Assembly: GCA_030267565.1 (NCBI GenBank)
Contig: BRXU01000009.1
Location: 1,200,001 to 1,264,000, forward strand
Reading direction: 5' to 3'
DNA: 64,000 bases
From: Pleodorina starrii
Lineage: Eukaryota > Chlorophyta > Chlorophyceae > Chlamydomonadales > Volvocaceae
Shown here: positions 56,901 through 64,000 of the stretch, one piece after another
Position numbering within the stretch: position 1 is the stretch's first letter
How the letters are laid out: each line of letters begins with the position of its first letter
Translations under genes and position numbers: made by a program
The notes under the pieces: generated by a model
Told to the model about the DNA's origin: nothing
What the model saw: only the letters and a program-made list of their open reading frames with translations
The model's database searches: none

Positions 56901-59900
56901 GAGGCTGGGGCCTTGGGCCGAGGCTGGGCCCATGGGTCGAGGCTGGGCCCATGGGCCGAGGCTGGGCCCATGGGTCGAGGCTGGGCCCTTGGGTCGAGGC
57001 TGGGGCCTTGGGCCGAGGCTGGGCCAATGGGTCGAGGCTGGGCCCTCGGGTCGAGGCTGGGCCCATCGGTCGATGCTGGGCCCATGGGCCGATGCTGGGC
57101 CCTTGGGTCGAGGCTGGGCCCATGGGCCGAGGCTGGGCCCATGGGTCGAGGCTGGGCCCATGGGTCGAGGCTGGGCCCATGGGCCGAGGCTGGGCCCATG
57201 GGTCGAGGCTGGGCCCTTGGGCCGAGGCTGGGGCCTTGGGCCGAGGCTGGGCCCATCGGTCGATGCTGGGCCCATGGGCCGATGCTGGGCCCTTGGGTCG
57301 AGGCTGGGCCCATGGGCCGAGGCTGGGCCCATGGGTCGAGGCTGGGCCCATGGGTCGAGGCTGGGCCCATGGGCCGAGGCTGGGCCCATGGGTCGAGGCT
57401 GGGCCCTTGGGTCGAGGCTGGGGCCTTGGGCCGAGGCTGGGCCCATGGGTCGAGGCTGGGCCCATGGGCCGATGCTGGGCCCATGGGTCGAGGCTGGGCC
57501 CTTGGGTCGAGGCTGGGGCCTTGGGCCGAGGCTGGGCCAATGGGTCGAGGCTGGGCCAATGGGTCGAGGCTGGGCCCTCGGGTCGAGGCTGGGCCCATCG
57601 GTCGATGCTGGGCCCATGGGCCGATGCTGGGCCCTTGGGTCGATGCTGGGCCCATGGGCCGATGCTGGGCCCTTGGGTCGAGGCTGGGCCCATGGGTCAA
57701 GGCTGGGCCCATGGGTCGAGGCTGGGCCCTTGGGTCGAGGCTGGGCCAATGGGTCGAGGCTGGGCCCTCGGGTCGAGGCTGGGGCCTTGGGCCGAGGCTG
57801 GGCCCATGGGTCGAGGCTGGGCCCATGGGCCGAGGCTGGGCCCATGGGTCGAGGCTGGGCCCTTGGGTCGAGGCTGGGGCCTTGGGCCGAGGCTGGGCCA
57901 ATGGGTCGAGGCTGGGCCAATGGGTCGAGGCTGGGCCCTCGGGTCGAGGCTGGGCCCATCGGTCGATGCTGGGCCCATGGGCCGATGCTGGGCCCTTGGG
58001 TCGAGGCTGGGCCCATGGGCCGAGGCTGGGCCCATGGGTCGAGGCTGGGCCCATGGGTCGAGGCTGGGCCCATGGGCCGAGGCTGGGCCCATGGGTCGAG
58101 GCTGGGCCCTTGGGCCGAGGCTGGGGCCTTGGGCCGAGGCTGGGCCCATCGGTCGATGCTGGGCCCATGGGCCGATGCTGGGCCCTTGGGTCGAGGCTGG
58201 GCCCATGGGCCGAGGCTGGGCCCATGGGTCGAGGCTGGGCCCATGGGTCGAGGTTGGGCCCATGGGCCGAGGCTGGGCCCATGGGTCGAGGCTGGGCCCT
58301 TGGGTCGAGGCTGGGGCCTTGGGCCGAGGCTGGGCCCATGAGTCGAGGCTGGGCCCATGGGCCGAGGCTGGGCCCATGGGTCGAGGCTGGGCCCTTGGGT
58401 CGAGGCTGGGGCCTTGGGCCGAGGCTGGGCCAATGGGTCGAGGCTGGGCCAATGGGTCGAGGCTGGGCCCTCGGGTCGAGGCTGGGCCCATCGGTCGATG
58501 CTGGGCCCATGGGCCGATGCTGGGCCCTTGGGTCGAGGCTGGGCCCATGGGCCGAGGCTGGGCCCATGGGTCGAGGCTGGGCCCATGGGTCGAGGCTGGG
58601 CCCATGGGTCGAGGCTGGGCCAATGGGTCGAGGCTGGGCCCTCGGGTCGAGGCTGGGCCCATCGGTCGAGGCTGGGCCCATCGGTCGATGCTGGGCCCAT
58701 GGGCCGAGGCTGGGCCCATGGGCCGAGGCTGGGCCCATGGGTCAAGGCTGGGCCCATGGGTCGAGGCTGGGGCCTTGGGCCGAGGCTGGGCCAATGGGTC
58801 GAGGCTGGGCCCTTGGGTCGAGGCTGGGCCAATGGGTCGAGGCTGGGCCCTCGGGTCGAGGCTGGGCCCATCGGTCGATGCTGGGCCCATGGGCCGATGC
58901 TGGGCCCTTGGGTCGAGGCTGGGCCCATGGGCCGAGGCTGGGCCCATGGGTCGAGGCTGGGCCCATGGGTCGAGGCTGGGCCCATGGGCCGAGGCTGGGC
59001 CCATGGGTCGAGGCTGGGCCCTTGGGTCGAGGCTGGTACCTTGGGCCGAGGCTGGGCCCATGGGTCGAGGCTGCGCCCATGGGCCGAGGCTGGGCCCATG
59101 GGTCGAGGCTGGGCCCTTGGGTCGAGGCTGGGGCCTTGGGCCGAGGCTGGGCCAATGGGTCGAGGCTGGGCCCTCGGGTCGAGGCTGGGCCCATCGGTCG
59201 ATGCTGGGCCCATGGGCCGAGGCTGGGCCAATGGGTCGAGGCTGGGCCCATGGGTCGAGGCTGGGCCCATGGGCCGAGGCTGGGCCCATGGGTCGAGGCT
59301 GGGCCCTTGGGCCGAGGCTGGGGCCTTGGGCCGAGGCTGGGCCCATCGGTCGATGCTGGGCCCATGGGCCGATGCTGGGCCCTTGGGTCGAGGCTGGGCC
59401 CATGGGCCGAGGCTGGGCCCATGGGTCGAGGCTGGGCCCATGGGTCGAGGTTGGGCCCATGGGCCGAGGCTGGGCCCATGGGTCGAGGCTGGGCCCTTGG
59501 GTCGAGGCTGGGGCCTTGGGCCGAGGCTGGGCCCATGAGTCGAGGCTGGGCCCATGGGCCGAGGCTGGGCCCATGGGTCGAGGCTGGGCCCTTGGGTCGA
59601 GGCTGGGGCCTTGGGCCGAGGCTGGGCCAATGGGTCGAGGCTGGGCCAATGGGTCGAGGCTGGGCCCTCGGGTCGAGGCTGGGCCCATCGGTCGATGCTG
59701 GGCCCATGGGCCGATGCTGGGCCCTTGGGTCGAGGCTGGGCCCATGGGCCGAGGCTGGGCCCATGGGTCGAGGCTGGGCCCATGGGTCGAGGCTGGGCCC
59801 ATGGGCCGAGGCTGGGCCCATGGGTCGAGGCTGGGCCCTTGGGCCGAGGCTGGGGCCTTGGGCCGAGGCTGGGCCCATCGGTCGATGCTGGGCCCATGGG

Positions 59901-62900
59901 CCGATGCTGGGCCCTTGGGTCGAGGCTGGGCCCATGGGCCGAGGCTGGGCCCATGGGTCGAGGCTGGGCCCATGGGTCGAGGTTGGGCCCATGGGCCGAG
60001 GCTGGGCCCATGGGTCGAGGCTGGGCCCTTGGGTCGAGGCTGGGGCCTTGGGCCGAGGCTGGGCCCATGAGTCGAGGCTGGGCCCATGGGCCGAGGCTGG
60101 GCCCATGGGTCGAGGCTGGGCCCTTGGGTCGAGGCTGGGGCCTTGGGCCGAGGCTGGGCCAATGGGTCGAGGCTGGGCCAATGGGTCGAGGCTGGGCCCT
60201 CGGGTCGAGGCTGGGCCCATCGGTCGATGCTGGGCCCATGGGCCGAGGCTGGGCCTATGGGTCGAGGCTGGGCCCATGGGCCGAGGCTGGGCCCATGGGT
60301 CGAGGCTGGGCCCTTGGGTCGAGGCTGGGGCCTTGGGCCGAGGCTTGGCCAATGGGTCGAGGCTGGGCCCTCGGGTCGAGGCTGGGCCCATCGGTCGATG
60401 CTGGGCCCATGGGCCGATGCTGGGCCCTTGGGTCGAGGCTGGGCCCATGGGTCAAGGCTGGGCCCATGGGTCGAGGCTGGGGCCTTGGGCCGAGGCTGGG
60501 CCAATGGGTCGAGGCTGGGCCCTTGGGTCGAGGCTGGGCCAATGGGTCGAGGCTGGGCCCTCGGGTCGAGGCTGGGCCCATCGGTCGATGCTGGGCCCAT
60601 GGGCCGATGCTGGGCCCTTGGGTCGAGGCTGGGCCCATGGGCCGAGGCTGGGCCCATGGGTCGAGGCTGGGCCCATGGGTCGAGGCTGGGCCCATGGGCC
60701 GAGGCTGGGCCCATGGGTCGAGGCTGGGCCCTTGGGTCGAGGCTGGGGCCTTGGGCCGAGGCTGGGCCCATGGGTCGAGGCTGGGCCCATGGGCCGAGGC
60801 TGGGCCCATGGGTCGAGGCTGGGCCCTTGGGTCGAGGCTGGGGCCTTGGGCCGAGGCTGGGCCAATGGGTCGAGGCTGGGCCCTCGGGTCGAGGCTGGGC
60901 CCATCGGTCGATGCTGGGCCCATGGGCCGATGCTGGGCCCTTGGGTCGAGGCTGGGCCCATGGGCCGAGGCTGGGCCCATGGGTCGAGGCTGGGCCCATG
61001 GGTCGAGGCTGGGCCCATGGGCCGAGGCTGGGGCCTTGGGCCGAGGCTGGGGCCTTGGGCCGAGGCTGGGCCCATCGGTCGATGCTGGGCCCATGGGTCG
61101 AGGCTGGGCCCATGGGCCGAGGCTGGGCCCATGGGTCGAGGCTGGGCCCATGGGTCGAGGCTGGGCCCATGGGCCGAGGCTGGGCCCATGGGCCGATGCT
61201 GGGCCCTTGGGTCGAGGCTGGGCCCATGGGCCGAGGCTGGGCCATGGGTCGAGGCTGGGCCCATGGGTCGAGGCTGGGCCCATGGGCCGAGGCTGGGCCC
61301 ATGGGTCGAGGCTGGGCCCTTGGGTCGAGGCTGGGGCCTTGGGCCGAGGCTGGGCCCATGGGTCGAGGCTGGGCCCTCGGGTCGAGGCTGGGCCCATCGG
61401 TCGATGCTGGGCCCATGGGCCGAGGCTGGGCCCATGGGTCGAGGCTGGGCCCATGGGTCGAGGCTGGGCCCATGGGCCGAGGCTGGGCCCATGGGTCGAG
61501 GCTGGGCCCTTGGGCCGAGGCTGGGGCCTTGGGCCGAGGCTGGGCCCATCGGTCGATGCTGGGCCCATGGGCCGATGCTGGGCCCTTGGGTCGAGGCTGG
61601 GCCCATGGGCCGAGGCTGGGCCCATGGGTCGAGGCTGGGCCCATGGGTCGAGGCTGGGCCCATGGGCCGAGGCTGGGCCCATGGGTCGAGGCTGGGCCCA
61701 TCGGTCGATGCTGGGCCCATGGGTCGAGGCTGGGGCCTTGGGCCGAGGCTGGGCCCATGGGTCGAGGCTGGGCCCATGGGCCGAGGCTGGGCCCATGGGT
61801 CGAGGCTGGGCCCTTGGGTCGAGGCTGGGGCCTTGGGCCGAGGCTGGGCCAATGGGTCGAGGCTGGGCCAATGGGTCGAGGCTGGGCCCTCGGGTCGAGG
61901 CTGGGCCCATCGGTCGATGCTGGGCCCATGGGCCGATGCTGGGCCCTTGGGTCGAGGCTGGGCCCATGGGTCAAGGCTGGGCCCATGGGTCGAGGCTGGG
62001 ACCTTGGGCCGAGGCTGGGCCAATGGGTCGAGGCTGGGCCCTTGGGTCGAGGCTGGGCCAATGGGTCGAGGCTGGGCCCTCGGGTCGAGGCTGGGGCCTT
62101 GGGCCGAGGCTGGGCCCATGGGTCGAGGCTGGGCCCATGGGCCGAGGCTGGGCCCATGGGTCGAGGCTGGGCCCTTGGGTCGAGGCTGGGGCCTTGGGCC
62201 GAGGCTGGGCCAATGGGTCGAGGCTGGGCCAATGGGTCGAGGCTGGGCCCTCGGGTCGAGGCTGGGCCCATCGGTCGATGCTGGGCCCATGGGCCGATGC
62301 TGGGCCCTTGGGTCGAGGCTGGGCCCATGGGCCGAGGCTGGGCCCATGGGTCGAGGCTGGGCCCATGGGTCGAGGCTGGGCCCATGGGCCGAGGCTGGGC
62401 CCATGGGTCGAGGCTGGGCCCTTGGGTCGAGGCTGGGGCCTTGGGCCGAGGCTGGGCCAATGGGTCGAGGCTGGGCCCTCGGGTCGAGGCTGGGCCCATC
62501 GGTCGATGCTGGGCCCATGGGCCGATGCTGGGCCCTTGGGTCGAGGCTGGGCCCATGGGTCAAGGCTGGGCCCATGGGTCGAGGCTGGGGCCTTGGGCCG
62601 AGGCTGGGCCAATGGGTCGAGGCTGGGCCCTTGGGTCGAGGCTGGGCCAATGGGTCGAGGCTGGGCCCTCGGGTCGAGGCTGGGCCCATCGGTCGATGCT
62701 GGGCCCATGGGCCGATGCTGGGCCCTTGGGTCGAGGCTGGGCCCATGGGCCGAGGCTGGGCCCATGGGTCGAGGCTGGGCCCATGGGTCGAGGCTGGGCC
62801 CATGGGCCGAGGCTGGGCCCATGGGTCGAGGCTGGGCCCTTGGGTCGAGGCTGGGGCCTTGGGCCGAGGCTGGGCCCATGGGTCGAGGCTGGGCCCATGG

Positions 62901-64000
62901 GCCGAGGCTGGGCCCATGGGTCGAGGCTGGGCCCTTGGGTCGAGGCTGGGGCCTTGGGCCGAGGCTGGGCCAATGGGTCGAGGCTGGGCCCTCGGGTCGA
63001 GGCTGGGCCCATCGGTCGATGCTGGGCCCATGGGCCGATGCTGGGCCCTTGGGTCGAGGCTGGGCCCATGGGCCGAGGCTGGGCCCATGGGTCGAGGCTG
63101 GGCCCATGGGTCGAGGCTGGGCCCATGGGGCGAGGCTGGGCCCATGGGTCGAGGCTGGGCCCTTGGGCCGAGGCTGGGGCCTTGGGCCGAGGCTGGGCCC
63201 ATCGGTCGATGCTGGGCCCATGGGTCGAGGCTGGGCCCATGGGCCGAGGCTGGGCCCATGGGTCGAGGCTGGGCCCATGGGTCGAGGCTGGGCCCATGGG
63301 CCGAGGCTGGGCCAATGGGTCGAGGCTGGGCCCTTGGGTCGAGGCTGGGGCCTTGGGCCGAGGCTGGGCCCTCGGGTCGAGGCTGGGCCCATCGGTCGAT
63401 GCTGGGCCCATGGGCCGATGCTGGGCCCTTGGGTCGAGGCTGGGCCCATGGGCCGAGGCTGGGCCCATGGGTCGAGGCTGGGCCCATGGGCCGAGGCTGG
63501 GCCCATGGGTCGAGGCTGGGCCCATGGGTCGAGGCTGGGCCCATGGGCCGAGGCTGGGCCCATGGGTCGAGGCTGGGCCCTTGGGTCGAGGCTGGGGCCT
63601 TGGGCCGAGGCTGGGCCCATGGGTCGAGGCTGGGCCCATGGGCCGAGGCTGGGCCCATGGGTCGAGGCTGGGCCCTTGGGTCGAGGCTGGGGCCTTGGGC
63701 CGAGGCTGGGCCAATGGGTCGAGGCTGGGCCAATGGGTCGAGGCTGGGCCCTCGGGTCGAGGCTGGGCCCATCGGTCGATGCTGGGCCCATGGGCCGATG
63801 CTGGGCCCTTGGGTCGAGGCTGGGCCCATGGGTCAAGGCTGGGCCCATGGGTCGAGGCTGGGGCCTTGGGCCGAGGCTGGGCCAATGGGTCGAGGCTGGG
63901 CCCTTGGGTCGAGGCTGGGCCAATGGGTCGAGGCTGGGCCCTCGGGTCGAGGCTGGGGCCTTGGGCCGAGGCTGGGCCCATGGGTCGAGGCTGGGCCCAT
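53940..64000 (+). repeat. 19-bp satellite array (about 529 units, continues past the window)
   Basis: Tandem 19-bp units with consensus GGGCCCATGGGTCGAGGCT. A limited set of variants occurs: CTT, CAA or CTC for CAT; CATCGG; GGCCGAGG for GGTCGAGG; GATGCT for GAGGCT; and GGGGCCTTGGG. Marker units (with GTCAAGG) lie at 53991, 55036, 56613, 57696, 58741, 60451, 61970, 62559 and 63832. All spacings are multiples of 19 except one, explained by a single 18-bp unit at 61239-61256. Blocks of the same variant order recur after each marker, so there is higher-order structure. Because 19 is not a multiple of three, every frame cycles through the same 19-residue peptide, which explains frames of about 2000 codons on both strands. 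I regard it as non-coding. Confidence 0.97.

Noticed and set aside
53786..63981. Open frames of about 470 to 2100 codons on both strands across the satellite (GPMGRGWAHGSRLGPWVEA and GPASTHGPSLDPWAQPRPM types)
   Set aside because: They arise because a stop-free 19-bp unit is read in all phases; both strands and all frames are equally open. No codon-position bias and no domain.

Overview
The window looks like nuclear DNA of a green alga, most likely a volvocine or Chlamydomonas relative. It is GC-rich. Most recognisable genes are cut by many short introns with clean GT..AG borders. Proteins carry Ala/Gln/Gly/Pro-rich low-complexity tracts, TGTAA motifs (the usual algal polyadenylation signal) follow some genes, and several proteins are plant-like (an ACR11-type plastid ACT-domain protein, an ANGUSTIFOLIA3/GIF-type SSXT protein, a kinesin-12). 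There are no operons and no bacterial or viral gene blocks. The species is not determinable from the sequence alone.

Layout. 0-6 kb: a plastid ACT-domain protein (minus, running off the left edge), elongin C (minus) and, head to head with it, Bax inhibitor-1 (plus). 6-12 kb: mostly unassigned DNA, plus one weak ORF and one intronless 285-residue orphan ORF (minus). 12.2-20.6 kb: a large imperfect inverted repeat. Each arm is about 535 bp of near-identical unique DNA joined to a GC-rich 30-bp minisatellite (about 93 units left, 55 right). The spacer holds a tRNA-like T-arm and a small CCCH zinc-finger ORF. 20.7-21.5 kb: a dispersed repeat. 21.9-23.9 kb: COX11 (minus). 24.9-33.6 kb: a long kinesin-12 gene (plus). 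34.7-36.1 kb: a DJ-1/PARK7 family gene (plus). 37.4-41.5 kb: a Nopp140/SRP40 nucleolar protein (minus). 43-44 kb: an SSXT (SS18/GIF) coactivator (plus). 45.4-51.4 kb: a 1482-residue, mostly disordered protein ending in a J-domain-like HPDK segment (plus). 53.1-53.9 kb: a second copy of the 21-kb dispersed repeat. 53.9-64.0 kb: a 19-bp satellite of about 529 units that runs off the right edge.

The genes are housekeeping functions (nitrogen/amino-acid sensing in the plastid, ubiquitin-ligase or transcription elongation adaptor, ER cell-death suppressor, cytochrome oxidase assembly, mitosis/cytokinesis motor, glyoxalase/chaperone, ribosome biogenesis, growth coactivator, Hsp70 co-chaperone). They do not form one pathway. 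The unusual content is the repeat architecture: a phase-locked 19-bp satellite that begins at the end of a dispersed repeat copy, and an inverted pair of 30-bp minisatellites whose G-rich strands lie on opposite strands. Exon models below were assembled by hand from splice sites and reading phase, and each closes in frame.
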